A stretch of DNA of 64,000 bases from UBA5336 sp964412785 (lineage in GTDB: Bacteria > Pseudomonadota > Alphaproteobacteria > Caulobacterales > Hyphomonadaceae). The stretch lies in assembly GCA_964412785.1 (NCBI GenBank), contig CAYPQD010000008.1, positions 9,895-73,894 on the forward strand, given 5' to 3'. Positions 9,167 through 17,871 of the stretch are shown piece after piece. Position 1 is the stretch's first letter, and every line of letters starts with the position of its first letter. A program made the translations under genes and the position numbers. The notes under the pieces were generated by a model. That model was not told the DNA's origin, ran no database searches, and was given only the letters and a program-made list of their open reading frames with translations.

Positions 9167-9793
9167 CTATCGCCCTTGCGCGTTCAGTTTCTGCCACTCG
9201 CTGACGGTTTCGAGGAGATCGTTGAACGTCGGTGCCTTGCGGTCAAATCTCAGGATTTCGCAGATCGATTCATAGTCGCTCTCGACGTCCTCATAGCGCT
9301 CGATCACATGGGGTGCGCCTGGGATCGGCTTGCGGCGTGAGACGGTGCTGAGCCAGTCCCGGATCCGGCGGATCGCGACAAGCAGATCGCCGTCGTGACA
9401 ATCCACATCCTGCCCTGAAATGTCGGAAATCGCCTTCTGGCACCGAAAGCGATCACGGTCGAGGATGATCAGCCGCTTGTCTTTCTCCCGCCCGTCGCCA
9501 AAGCGCCTGGCACCGAGGAAGAGGCCGAGTTCCAGCGGCATGTTGAATCGCGGCAATCGGGAAACCGGGTCCAGCTCCATGTTCGACAGGTCATGAATGC
9601 CGAACTTGCACGCTTCGATCAGGCGCTCGATCTTCTGCCGCCGGATCTCGCCGCCATCGATTTCCTCAAGGGCACAACGCGGCCTGAATCCGCAATCGGC
9701 CACGGCGAACACGATGGCCCGGAACATCGGCTCGTAATCGTCCGTGAAGGGACAGTTGATGAAGACGGAATTGGCGTAGGCCGGGCGGCTCAC
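9167..9793 (-). CDS. TIR / nucleoside deoxyribosyltransferase-like Rossmannoid protein (family of unknown function)
   Basis: A 208-residue soluble protein. The N-terminus has a strand followed by VFINCPFTDDYEPMF, then CGFRPRCALEEIDGGEIR and KIERLIEACKFGIHDLS. It continues with FNMPLELGLFLGARR around Glu88 and a strand KRLIILD. This order (a strand opening, a helix of partners, then an acidic E-L-G helix) resembles nucleoside 2-deoxyribosyltransferases and TIR-like NAD hydrolases, where such a glutamate is catalytic. That assignment is a fold-level inference. The C-terminal 60 residues are unrelated and charged. It overlaps a 61-residue gene by ATGA, so they form a two-gene unit downstream of ettA. 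Confidence 0.72.
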   Translation of the reverse strand: MSRPAYANSVFINCPFTDDYEPMFRAIVFAVADCGFRPRCALEEIDGGEIRRQKIERLIEACKFGIHDLSNMELDPVSRLPRFNMPLELGLFLGARRFGDGREKDKRLIILDRDRFRCQKAISDISGQDVDCHDGDLLVAIRRIRDWLSTVSRRKPIPGAPHVIERYEDVESDYESICEILRFDRKAPTFNDLLETVSEWQKLNAQGR

Positions 9794-9975
9794 CCGGCGC
9801 TTTCGCCAATCCGAAGCCTGCGGGCCGCGATCAGCGCCTCGCGGATCTCGCCCTTCGAGTAGACCCCGCCCTTGCCCGGCTCGTAGATGACGCGCCCATC
9901 CCTGAGCCTCACGAACTGACCGCGGCCGGCCGGTCCCGGCCGCTTGATGGCTTTCCTGTCGGTGGGCTCAATCAT
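9790..9975 (-). CDS. Small basic protein (61 aa) paired with the TIR/NDT-like gene
   Basis: Not recognised as a known family. The protein is basic, starting with MIEPTDRKAIKRPGPAGRG and continuing with QFVRLRDGRVIYEPGKGGVY and a helical end. It has no membrane segment. The ATG is preceded by a good site (GAGGA, about seven bases away) and the stop overlaps the next start. It begins 44 bases after the ettA stop on the same strand. A partner, adaptor or antidote role for the downstream protein is possible. The tight coupling is what argues it is a real gene. Confidence 0.6.
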   Translation of the reverse strand: MIEPTDRKAIKRPGPAGRGQFVRLRDGRVIYEPGKGGVYSKGEIREALIAARRLRIGESAG

Positions 9976-10019
9976 GGGAAATCCTCACCACATGCGTCGG
10001 TTCTGCAAAACCAAGCGTC

Positions 10020-11687
10020 CTACCCCCGCGCGAATTTCTTGAACTTGACGCGTTTGGGCGCGACGGCGTCGTCGCCGAGGCGGCGCTTCTTGTCTTCGAG
10101 GTAGGATGAGAAATCGCCCTCGAACCACTCGACATGGCTGTCGCCCTCGAAGGCGAGGATGTGGGTGGCCATGCGGTCGAGGAACCAGCGGTCATGGCTT
10201 ATGACCACAGCGCAGCCCGGGAAGCCGTCAAGCCCCTCCTCGAGGGCCTGCAGGGTTTCCACATCGAGGTCGTTGGTCGGCTCGTCGAGCAGGAGGAGGT
10301 TGGCGCCTTCCTTCAGCATCTTGGCGAGATGCACCCGGTTGCGCTCCCCGCCCGACAGCAGGCCGACCTTTTTCTGCTGGTCAGAACCCTTGAAGTTGAA
10401 CGCGCCGACATAAGCGCGGCTGCGCACCTCGATCCCGCCGAGATCAAGCACGTCGACACCGCCGGAAATCTCCTCCCAGACATTCTTGTTGGGGGCGAGG
10501 GCATCACGCGACTGGTCGACATAGCCGAGCTTTACCGTGTCGCCGACGCGTATGGCGCCGCTGTCGGGCTGTTCGGTGCCTGTGATCATCTTGAACAGGG
10601 TCGACTTGCCCGCGCCATTGGGGCCGATCACGCCGACGATCCCGCCTGGCGGCAGCTTGAAGGAGAGGTCCTCGATCAGCAGGTGGTTGCCGAAGCCCTT
10701 GCGCACATTCTCCGCCTCAAGGACGACGCCGCCGAGACGCGGGCCGGGGGGGATGCGGATCTGGGCGTTCGAGACCTTCTCGCGCTCGGCCTTGGCGGCC
10801 ATGTCCTCATAGGCGTTGATCCGCGCCTTGGATTTTGCCTGGCGGGCCTTGGGGCTGGCGCGCACCCAGTCGAGCTCCTTGGACAGGGCGCGCTGGCGGC
10901 CGGCCTCCTCGCGGGCCTCCTGTTCCAGACGCTTGGCCTTCTGCTCCAGCCAGGCGGAGTAATTGCCCTGATAGGGGATGCCGCGGCCGCGGTCGAGTTC
11001 GAGGATCCAGCCGGTGATATCGTCAAGGAAATAGCGGTCATGGGTGACGAGAATGACGCAGCCGGGGAAGGTGATCAGGTAGTTCTGCAGCCAGGCGACC
11101 GTTTCGGCGTCGAGGTGGTTGGTCGGCTCGTCCATCAGCAGCATGTCGGGCTTCGACAACAGCAGCGCACAGATCGCAACGCGGCGAATCTCGCCGCCCG
11201 AAAGGGCCGAGACGTCGGCCTCGTCAGGCGGGCAGCGCAGCGCCTCCATCGCCATGGCGATCTTGCTGTCAATGTCCCAGGCGTCGGCGGCGTCGACCTG
11301 CTCCTGCAGGACGGTCATTTCCTCCATCAGCGCGTCGGTGTACTCCTCGCCGAGCTTCAGGGAGACCGCGTTGAAACGGTCGAGCAGCTGCTTTTCCGGG
11401 CAGGCTGCGGCCACGTTCTCGAACACGGTCCTGTGCGGGTCGAGTTGCGGCTCCTGCGGCAGGTAACCGACCTTGATGCCGTCGGCCGCCCATGCCTCGC
11501 CATGATAATCCTGGTCAACGCCTGCCAGGATCCTCAAGAGGGTCGACTTGCCCGAGCCATTGACCCCGACCACGCCGATCTTGGCATCCGGCAGGAAGGA
11601 CAGGTGGATGTTCTCAAACACCTTCTTGCCGCCAGGATAGGCCTTCGAGACGCCCTGCATGTGATAGACGTATTGCGGGTTGGCCAT
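10020..11687 (-). CDS. ettA: Energy-dependent translational throttle protein EttA (ABC-F ATPase)
   Basis: A 555-residue ABC-F protein, the usual EttA length. It has two ATPase modules without membrane segments: Walker A GVNGSGKST and signature LSGGEIRR in the first, and GPNGAGKST with LLSGGERNR in the second. A linker rich in Arg/Lys/Glu joins them. EttA binds the ribosomal E site and links the first translation steps to the ATP/ADP ratio. The opening MANPQYVYHMQGVSKAYPGGK matches EttA, so the ATG at 11687 was chosen over more upstream in-frame codons. The upstream neighbour is an MBL hydrolase 88 bases away on the same strand. Confidence 0.96.
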   Translation of the reverse strand: MANPQYVYHMQGVSKAYPGGKKVFENIHLSFLPDAKIGVVGVNGSGKSTLLRILAGVDQDYHGEAWAADGIKVGYLPQEPQLDPHRTVFENVAAACPEKQLLDRFNAVSLKLGEEYTDALMEEMTVLQEQVDAADAWDIDSKIAMAMEALRCPPDEADVSALSGGEIRRVAICALLLSKPDMLLMDEPTNHLDAETVAWLQNYLITFPGCVILVTHDRYFLDDITGWILELDRGRGIPYQGNYSAWLEQKAKRLEQEAREEAGRQRALSKELDWVRASPKARQAKSKARINAYEDMAAKAEREKVSNAQIRIPPGPRLGGVVLEAENVRKGFGNHLLIEDLSFKLPPGGIVGVIGPNGAGKSTLFKMITGTEQPDSGAIRVGDTVKLGYVDQSRDALAPNKNVWEEISGGVDVLDLGGIEVRSRAYVGAFNFKGSDQQKKVGLLSGGERNRVHLAKMLKEGANLLLLDEPTNDLDVETLQALEEGLDGFPGCAVVISHDRWFLDRMATHILAFEGDSHVEWFEGDFSSYLEDKKRRLGDDAVAPKRVKFKKFARG

Positions 11688-11775
11688 TCTGGACGGGCTC
11701 CTTGGGCTTGCGAGGGATGAGGGCTGCGATGTGGCGCAGCGCGGCAACGAGATCAAGCGCGGCAGCGCTGCCCGG

Positions 11776-12699
11776 CTACTGGAAGCCCTCGACGAGCAGG
11801 CCATCGACAGTCAGCATCCTCAAATGGGCGCGGTCATGGGCCGGCACGATGACGAGCGCCGGCTCGGCGGCCATCAGGTCGTGCAGGGCACGCACCTGCT
11901 CCAGCACGCGGGCGCGCGCCTCGTCTGGATCAAACACCACATATTGCAGCAGCCGCGGGCGCGTGGAGAGGTCGGCGATATTCTGCATCGACCAGACGAT
12001 ATCGCCGATCAGCAGGTATTCCTGACCATCGGCGCGCTGGACGTAGAACACCTGGCTGCCCTGAGTATGGCCGGCAGCCGGGGCGACGACAACGCCAGGC
12101 GCAATGCGCTTCGCACGACTGACCGCGACGGGCTCAAGGCCCTGCAACTCGGCCGGCAGCATGCCATCGGTGGTGAAGGCGGGCATGACCGCGAGCTGGT
12201 ACGGGTTGAGCCGGAGCGTCTCGGCAAGGCGCTGCGGGCGGGGATGGCGCGCGATCGCCATGACATGGTCGACGTGCTCATGCGTGATCCACACAGCGTC
12301 GGCGCCGCCGACCGTGGCGAGCAGGATGCGGTAGGCGCGCTCGTCGAACCGCCCTTCCGGGGTCTGGCGCATGCTCTCGAACGCGGACTCGTCGACCGCG
12401 CCGCCGATCAAGAGGGAACGCCCCGGCCAGGAGAGGCGGACGGCATTGTAGCTCATCTCCACCGGCGCGCCGAAGCGGCCGGCCTGCACCGCCCAGGCCG
12501 GCGCCTTGTCGTGGGCAACCTCCAGCCATTCGACGGCGGTCGGGCCATCCCCCTCATCGGCCGCGACAAGGCTGCGGTATGCGGCAAGGTCGAACAGCTG
12601 CGGCGCCCTGTTCGGGGCGCGGGCGTCGATCAGCAGCCACCAGGTGCCTGCGGCCGCGACAAACACCAGACTGAACAGCAAGACCAGGAGCTTGCGCAT
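11776..12699 (-). CDS. MBL-fold metallo-hydrolase, membrane-anchored or secreted
   Basis: A 307-residue metallo-beta-lactamase-fold enzyme. Residues about 3-24 are a hydrophobic signal or anchor (LLVLLFSLVFVAAAGTWWLL), so it acts outside the cytoplasm. The zinc motif is THEHVDH, and later histidines appear in AAGHTQGSQVFYV. A GDIVWSMQNIADLS segment supplies another metal-site aspartate. Relatives include lactonases and other hydrolases. The substrate is not evident. The gene lies 36 bases after a MarR gene on the same strand, so the two probably form one transcript. Confidence 0.88.
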   Translation of the reverse strand: MRKLLVLLFSLVFVAAAGTWWLLIDARAPNRAPQLFDLAAYRSLVAADEGDGPTAVEWLEVAHDKAPAWAVQAGRFGAPVEMSYNAVRLSWPGRSLLIGGAVDESAFESMRQTPEGRFDERAYRILLATVGGADAVWITHEHVDHVMAIARHPRPQRLAETLRLNPYQLAVMPAFTTDGMLPAELQGLEPVAVSRAKRIAPGVVVAPAAGHTQGSQVFYVQRADGQEYLLIGDIVWSMQNIADLSTRPRLLQYVVFDPDEARARVLEQVRALHDLMAAEPALVIVPAHDRAHLRMLTVDGLLVEGFQ

Positions 12700-12735
12700 G
12701 CGTCACCTCGCGTGATCCCCACCCCTGCAGAAGTC

Positions 12736-13269
12736 TTACGCCGACGGGGAGGGTTTTGCACCCCCCTCATGGTCTTCGTCCGAAGGCTCACCCGGCAGGT
12801 CGGCAATATCACCGAAATCAAGGACGGGCGAGGCATCGATGCGTTCCGCGTCGAGGAGCGAGACCACCCGCAACAGGGCGGCGACCAGCGCGGCCTGTTC
12901 CCAGTCGGCAAGGCGGGCGAACCGGCTGCGAAAGGTCTCCTGCAGGAGGTCGGGCGCACCCTGCACCGTGCGCACACCGGTCGCGGTGATGCGCACCCAG
13001 ACGCGGCGGCGGTCGCTGTCGCTGCGCCGGCGCTCGATCAGGCCCATATCCTGCAGCCTGTCGAGCAGGATCGAGATTGTCGCCTGCTTCAGGTCGACCG
13101 CCCGCGCGAGCTCCCCGGTCAGGGTCTCGCCGCGGCTCTTGAGGACCTGCAGGACGAGCAGTTGCGAGGCGGTCAGGCCTGACGCGCTGGCCAGCGCCTT
13201 CACATTCGCTTCGGTCGCCTTGAGGATGCGCCGCAGCGCCACCAGCGCGATATCGGCCTGGTCAGTCAT
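12736..13269 (-). CDS. MarR family transcriptional regulator
   Basis: A 177-residue winged-helix regulator. The core is SGLTASQLLVLQVLKSRGETLTGELARAVDLKQATISILLDRL, split here by its helix-turn-helix, followed by the wing IERRRSDSDRRRVWVRITATG. The C-terminal 40 residues are acidic and extend beyond the usual MarR end. The ATG start was chosen because the N-terminal dimer helix begins there; longer frames would run into the DPP IV promoter. It probably controls the co-directional MBL gene and itself. An imperfect TTGT-ACAA palindrome lies in the divergent region. Confidence 0.9.
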   Translation of the reverse strand: MTDQADIALVALRRILKATEANVKALASASGLTASQLLVLQVLKSRGETLTGELARAVDLKQATISILLDRLQDMGLIERRRSDSDRRRVWVRITATGVRTVQGAPDLLQETFRSRFARLADWEQAALVAALLRVVSLLDAERIDASPVLDFGDIADLPGEPSDEDHEGGAKPSPSA

Positions 13270-13381
13270 GGCCTGTCCCCTTTTCGACGCTGAACCTGCC
13301 CTCCCCGCCATTAGGGCGTGTTGCGGGGCCGGATCAATGCCTGCCTTACCGATGATCGCGACCAGCGGGCCGCCTGAACTT

Positions 13382-13396
13382 TTGTCCGTCGCACAA
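13382..13396. promoter_or_regulatory. Imperfect 15-bp palindrome, possible MarR operator
   Basis: TTGTCCGTCGCACAA is symmetric at 12 of 15 positions, with mismatches only at positions 5, 8 and 11. TTGT...ACAA half-sites of this size are common for MarR proteins. It lies 113 bases upstream of the MarR start and 55 bases before the DPP IV start, directly next to a -35-like TTGACC (13397-13402). The assignment is tentative. Confidence 0.3.
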
Positions 13397-13450
13397 TTGA
13401 CCCGCAAGGTGCGTTTGCGCGAACACGGCGTCGGCAGGAGAAGACATCCC

Positions 13451-15742
13451 ATGGTCCGTTCGATACTCGCCCTGATCGCTCTGGCGTTCGCCGCGTCCCT
13501 GCAGGGCCCCGGCCTGGCGCAGGAGACCGCCATGACAGACGTGCAAAGACTGACGATCGAGCGGCTGTATGCCTCGCCCTCGCTGAACGGCCCGAGCCCG
13601 CGCGAGGTGAAATATTCACCCGACGGCAGCCGCGTCACCTTCCTGAAGCCCCGCGCGGACGAGCAGGACCGTTTCGATCTCTGGGCCTTCGACGTCGCCA
13701 CCGGCGAGGCGGCGATGCTGGTCGATTCCCGGCTGCTGGACCCGGACGACATGGAGCTGTCGGAAGCGGAGAAAGCCCTGCGCGAGCGCAAGCGGATCGC
13801 TGGCTCGAAGGGGATCATTGCCTATGACTGGGGCCGGGCCGACCAGGTGCTCGTTCCGCTTGGCGGCGATCTCTATCTCGTCACACTCAGCAAGGGGGCG
13901 CCGCAGGTCCGCCGCCTGACCGAGACCGAGGCGTTCGAATACGATGCCCGCATCTCGCCGGGCGGTCGCCATGTCAGCTTCATACGGGACGGCGCGCTGT
14001 ATGCGATTGAACTGGACAGCGGCGAGGAAATGCCCCTGTCACCGCCGGCCGAGCCGGAGAACGCGATCTCCTACGGCGTCGCAGAGTTTGTCGCGCAGGA
14101 AGAGATGAGCCGCTATACCGGCTACTGGTGGAGCCCGGACGAGCGCCATGTGGCCTTTACCCGGGTGGATGAGTCGACCGTCGAGATCATCCCGCGCTTC
14201 GATATCGCGGCCGAGGCGGTGACGGTGATCGAGCAGCGCTATCCGCGGGCCGGCCGTCCCAATGCGGTGGTCGACCTGATGGTCCGTGACATGCTCACCG
14301 GGGAGATCGCAGCGGTCAACTGGCGCCAGCCAAGCTGGGGCCCGGCGACCGACCAGTATCTCGCCCGTGTCGCCTGGAGAGGTGATGGGCTGAGCCTGCA
14401 GGCGGTCGACCGCGACCAGACCCGCATCGTCCACCTCTCGGCCGCGCCGGATGAGGGCTTCACGCCGGTCATCTACGAGGTCGAGACACAGGAGCGCTGG
14501 GTCAATCTCGGCGGGGACGTGCAGTCCGTGGCGGCCTGGGACAGCCTGCTGATGACCAGCGAGGCCAGCGGCTACCGCCATATCCACGTGCTGCGGCCGG
14601 AGGATGCGGCGTTCACGGCGCTGACCGAGGGCCCGTGGGTGGTCGACGCCATTGCCGGTCGCGACGAGGCCGCGCGCCTTGTCTATTTCGCCGGTTTCCG
14701 CGACACGCCGCTGGAGCGCCACCTCTATGCGGTGTCGATCGATGGCGGCGCGCCGGAGCGGATCACCGCGCGCGGGCGGTCCTGGTCGGTGACGGTGGCC
14801 CCGGACGGGCGCTCCTTTGTCGCCACGTCGTCGTCACCGACCGAACCGCCGCAAACTGGCCTCTACCGCGCCGACGGGACCCTGATCGCCTGGATAGACG
14901 AGAACGCGCTGGAGCCCGGACACCCCTATTTTCCCTATCTGCGGACCCACACCGTGCCCGACTATGGCACGCTGGAGGCCGAGGACGGGCATACGCTCTA
15001 TCATTCCATCCAGCTGCCGCCGGATTTCGACCCCGACAAGCGCTATCCGGTGCTGTTGGAGGTCTATGGCGGGCCGCACGCGCAGACCGTGACCCGCAAC
15101 TGGGAGGCGCTGACCGACCAGTTCTACACCCATCATGGCTATATCGTCTTCCGCCTCGACAATCGCGGCAGCTGGAACCGTGGCAAGGCCTTCGAGGACG
15201 TGATCCACCGCCAGACCGGCGGGCCGGAGGTCGCCGACCAGCTCGCCGGCGTCGCCTGGCTGAAGGCGCAGCCCTTCGTCGACCCGGACCGCATCGCCAT
15301 CCAGGGCTGGAGTTATGGCGGGTACATGACGCTGATGGTGCTGTTGCAGGCCGAGCCCGGCACCTTCGCAGCGGCCGTTTCGGGCGCGCCGGTGACCGAC
15401 TGGACGCTGTATGACACCTTCTACACCGAGCGCTACATGGACACGCCTGAAGACAATCCTGAGGGGTATGCGCGATCTTCGGTCTTCTATCACCTGGAGC
15501 GCTATCAGGGCGACCTGCCACCGCTCCTCCTCATCCATGGCATGGCCGACGACAATGTCACCTTCGACAACACCACCCGCCTCATGGCAGCGCTGCAGCA
15601 GGCGCGCCGGCCGTTCGAGCTGATGACCTATCCCGGCCAGCGCCATGGCATTCGCGGCGAGGACCTGCAGGTCCACCTGATGAAGACGCGCATGGCCTTC
15701 CTGGAGCGGCACCTCAAGGCCGGCGCCGGTACGGGAGGCTGA
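13451..15742 (+). CDS. Dipeptidyl peptidase IV-like S9 family peptidase
   Basis: A 763-residue exported serine peptidase that would remove dipeptides, typically X-Pro, from peptide N-termini in the periplasm. A signal peptide (SILALIALAFAASLQGPGLA) is followed by an N-terminal beta-propeller that contains VAEFVAQEEMSRYTGYWWSPD in two pieces, the double-glutamate clamp of the DPP IV type. The C-terminal catalytic domain has GWSYGGYM (Ser), HGMADDNV (Asp) and QRHGIRG (His). Length fits bacterial DPP IV. The ATG at 13451 opens the signal peptide; longer frames start inside the divergent MarR gene. Confidence 0.95.
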   Translation: MVRSILALIALAFAASLQGPGLAQETAMTDVQRLTIERLYASPSLNGPSPREVKYSPDGSRVTFLKPRADEQDRFDLWAFDVATGEAAMLVDSRLLDPDDMELSEAEKALRERKRIAGSKGIIAYDWGRADQVLVPLGGDLYLVTLSKGAPQVRRLTETEAFEYDARISPGGRHVSFIRDGALYAIELDSGEEMPLSPPAEPENAISYGVAEFVAQEEMSRYTGYWWSPDERHVAFTRVDESTVEIIPRFDIAAEAVTVIEQRYPRAGRPNAVVDLMVRDMLTGEIAAVNWRQPSWGPATDQYLARVAWRGDGLSLQAVDRDQTRIVHLSAAPDEGFTPVIYEVETQERWVNLGGDVQSVAAWDSLLMTSEASGYRHIHVLRPEDAAFTALTEGPWVVDAIAGRDEAARLVYFAGFRDTPLERHLYAVSIDGGAPERITARGRSWSVTVAPDGRSFVATSSSPTEPPQTGLYRADGTLIAWIDENALEPGHPYFPYLRTHTVPDYGTLEAEDGHTLYHSIQLPPDFDPDKRYPVLLEVYGGPHAQTVTRNWEALTDQFYTHHGYIVFRLDNRGSWNRGKAFEDVIHRQTGGPEVADQLAGVAWLKAQPFVDPDRIAIQGWSYGGYMTLMVLLQAEPGTFAAAVSGAPVTDWTLYDTFYTERYMDTPEDNPEGYARSSVFYHLERYQGDLPPLLLIHGMADDNVTFDNTTRLMAALQQARRPFELMTYPGQRHGIRGEDLQVHLMKTRMAFLERHLKAGAGTGG

Positions 15743-15773
15743 CAGGGCGGCGCGGGAGCGCTATCCTTTACCC

Positions 15774-16352
15774 ATGGGCCTGCAATGGACACTCGCCGGA
15801 ACGGCTGACACGCGCCAGCGCAAGCTGAGCGTTGAGGATGTCTTCGCCATGGTCGAGGCCGGCATCATCGGCCCGGACGAACGGCTGGAACTGATCGACG
15901 GGGTGCTGGTCGAGATGAGCCCGAAGAATGTCCGTCATGAACGCGTCAAGATCCGCCTGAGCAACTGGCTGGTCCGGCACTTGCCGGAGCACTTCTGCGT
16001 CGCGGTCGACTCCACGCTGAGATTCTCCGATACGGAATTCGTCGAGCCGGATATCGTGGCCTGCGCCGATCGGCTTGGCGAGGCGGGGCTCACGGCAACC
16101 GATTGCCTCCTCGTCATTGAAATCGCCGACAGCTCCCTCGCCTATGACCTCAACGAGAAGGCGCAGATCTATGCCCAGCGGGGCATCCGCGAGCTCTGGG
16201 TCATCGACGTGCGCGCCGGCGAAGTGACGCGCCACCTCGGCCCGGCCGCCGCCGGCTGGGCCGCGGTCGATACCCACAAGCTTTCACAGACGCTCCACCC
16301 GCTGTTCGCCCCGGACCTTGCCGTCAACATCGCCCGGATCGTCGACGCCTGA
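15774..16352 (+). CDS. Uma2 family endonuclease-like protein (DUF820)
   Basis: A 192-residue protein of the Uma2/DUF820 family, which has the PD-(D/E)XK nuclease fold. Visible motifs are LSVEDVFAMVE, RLELIDGVLVEMSP, FVEPDIVA (the Asp), LLVIEIADSS (the Glu-x-Glu/Lys strand region) and YDLNEKAQIYAQRGIRELWVID, split here. These proteins are abundant in cyanobacteria and scattered elsewhere. Their role is unproven, and some are thought to come from mobile elements. No partner gene is apparent. It lies 31 bases after DPP IV on the same strand. Confidence 0.9.
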   Translation: MGLQWTLAGTADTRQRKLSVEDVFAMVEAGIIGPDERLELIDGVLVEMSPKNVRHERVKIRLSNWLVRHLPEHFCVAVDSTLRFSDTEFVEPDIVACADRLGEAGLTATDCLLVIEIADSSLAYDLNEKAQIYAQRGIRELWVIDVRAGEVTRHLGPAAAGWAAVDTHKLSQTLHPLFAPDLAVNIARIVDA

Positions 16353-16362
16353 GGAGACTTCC

Positions 16363-16779
16363 ATGACCGCGCGCCAGCCGACCGCCGACCAGTTCCGGGC
16401 CTTTCGCGACGATCCCCATGACGGGCCGGTCGCGCAGGTGAACCTCCTGAAGTTCCGGGATAGCGCCACCTATGGGGCCGGCGAGCCGGAAGCAGGCGAC
16501 GGCTCCAGCGGCCGGGAGGCATACCTGCGCTATGCCGACGCGTTCGAGCAGATGATGGCGGATACCGGCGGCAAGTGCGTCCTCAGGGCCGATGCAGAGC
16601 GCTATTTCATCGGCGGCGGCGGGGCCAACGACAGCTGGGACATGGTCTGGATCAACTGGTTCCCGAACCGGCAGGTCTTCATCGCGACACTCAACCATCC
16701 CGGCTACAAGGACGCCCACCGCCACCGCGAGGCCGGCCTCGACCACCAGCAGCTGATCGTCACCCGGCCGGCCGGTTGA
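16363..16779 (+). CDS. DUF1330 domain-containing protein
   Basis: A 138-residue soluble protein with the ferredoxin-like dimeric alpha-beta barrel pattern of DUF1330: GPVAQVNLLKFRD at the first strand, a helix with REAYLRYADAFEQMM, and MVWINWFPNRQVFIA with a closing HRHREAGLDHQQLI. The function is unknown. Some relatives handle small reactive compounds. The ATG is preceded by GAGGAGACTTCC, a good ribosome binding site, ten bases after the Uma2 stop, so the two are probably co-transcribed. Confidence 0.87.
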   Translation: MTARQPTADQFRAFRDDPHDGPVAQVNLLKFRDSATYGAGEPEAGDGSSGREAYLRYADAFEQMMADTGGKCVLRADAERYFIGGGGANDSWDMVWINWFPNRQVFIATLNHPGYKDAHRHREAGLDHQQLIVTRPAG

Positions 16780-16810
16780 GTTATCCGGGCCGACGCCCTA
16801 GCGTCGCGTT

Positions 16811-16833
16811 TGAGATCACAGATCGTGATCTCA
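16811..16833. promoter_or_regulatory. Perfect 9-bp inverted repeat, probable operator
   Basis: TGAGATCAC and GTGATCTCA are perfect arms around AGATC. The repeat ends 21 bases before the start codon of the following gene. The arms and spacing suit a dimeric regulator. Because it lies in the likely 5' untranslated region it could also form an RNA hairpin. Confidence 0.55.
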
Positions 16834-16854
16834 ACTCGACGCTGGGGGGTTCGA

Positions 16855-17217
16855 ATGAACGATATGGTCCTGGTGGCTCAGCACGATGGGGGCAGGTTGA
16901 CGGTTCCGATTGTCGATATCGACGGTCACCGGGTTGTCCTCGATCAGGACCTCGCCGGCGAGTCGCTGTCCGCACTGAGAGCCCGCTTGCGGAAGGAAGG
17001 GCTGAAAGCGGCAGAAATCGAGGCCAGGATCGCTCAGATCATTGCTGATGGCCAGAAAACGCATGCCGAAACGGACCAGATCAGGGCTGGCACGGAGCGC
17101 CAGCGTCTCGATGCGCAGATCGCGACCGTCAAGGCGGCACTGATCGCAGAGCGTGCCATGCGTGCCGACTCAACCGCGGAATTTCTGCAACTCATCAACG
17201 CGATGCAGGACAGGTGA
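16855..17217 (+). CDS. Hypothetical small protein with coiled coil
   Basis: Not recognised. The 120-residue product has a short beta-rich N-terminus (LVAQHDGGRLTVPIVDIDGH) and a long, charged, Ala/Gln/Glu/Arg-rich helix from about residue 40 to the end, which looks like a coiled coil. There is no signal peptide or membrane segment. The ATG follows GGGGGG a few bases upstream. The upstream inverted repeat suggests its own regulation. It is convergent with the methionine sulfoxide reductase gene, nine bases away. Confidence 0.65.
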   Translation: MNDMVLVAQHDGGRLTVPIVDIDGHRVVLDQDLAGESLSALRARLRKEGLKAAEIEARIAQIIADGQKTHAETDQIRAGTERQRLDAQIATVKAALIAERAMRADSTAEFLQLINAMQDR

Positions 17218-17226
17218 CAGCGCGCC

Positions 17227-17697
17227 TCACGCGGTGAGTAATATCCCGCAAATCGCTTCCAGGCCCTTGCGGTCGGTCTCGTCAAAGGCGTCATGGTCGG
17301 TGGAGTCGACATCGAGAACGGCCGCCAGCGCGCCGGCGGCGTCGAACACCGGCACGACAATCTCCGAATTGGAGCGCGAATCGCAAGCGATATGCCCAGG
17401 AAAGGCGTGGACATCCGGCACCACAAGGGTCTCGCGCCGGGCCGCCGCCGCGCCGCAGACGCCCTTGCCGAAGGGGATGCGCAGGCAGCCCAGCGTGCCC
17501 TGATAGGGCCCGACCACGAGTTCCTCGGGCTTGTCCGGGGCAACCACATAAAACCCCGTCCAGAAGAAGCGCGGCCGGAATGCCTCCGCCAGCAGGCAGG
17601 CGGCGGTGGCATAGCGGGCTGTGTGGCTCCGCTCACCGGCGACCACGCTCTCGATCTCGGCGAGCACCTCGCCATAATGGCTGGATCTGTCAGTCAT
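17227..17697 (-). CDS. msrC: Free methionine (R)-sulfoxide reductase (GAF domain)
   Basis: A 156-residue GAF-domain enzyme that reduces free methionine-R-sulfoxide in the cytosol. All three family cysteines are present: GCLRIPFGKGVCGAA supplies two, and HIACDSRSNSEIVVPV supplies the catalytic one. The opening helical region SHYGEVLAEIESVVAGE and FFWTGFYVV match the family. Length is typical (about 155-165). The ATG at 17697 was chosen because longer frames overlap the divergent DUF4129 gene. It is divergently arranged with the membrane cluster that follows, with no visible functional link. Confidence 0.95.
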   Translation of the reverse strand: MTDRSSHYGEVLAEIESVVAGERSHTARYATAACLLAEAFRPRFFWTGFYVVAPDKPEELVVGPYQGTLGCLRIPFGKGVCGAAAARRETLVVPDVHAFPGHIACDSRSNSEIVVPVFDAAGALAAVLDVDSTDHDAFDETDRKGLEAICGILLTA

Positions 17698-17871
17698 TGG
17701 CCCTCTTCCCGCCATGCTCTGGAGGCAAACCGCCCTGTGGGAGCACATGACGCCGGACGGCGGCGAAGTGAAGCCCCGATGCCGCCCCAGGTGGACGCCA
17801 TCGCAGGCGTTTGGCATCGTGACAATGAGCGGTCCGGGGGCGGCGGACCGGGAGAGCGGGGAAAACGGCAG

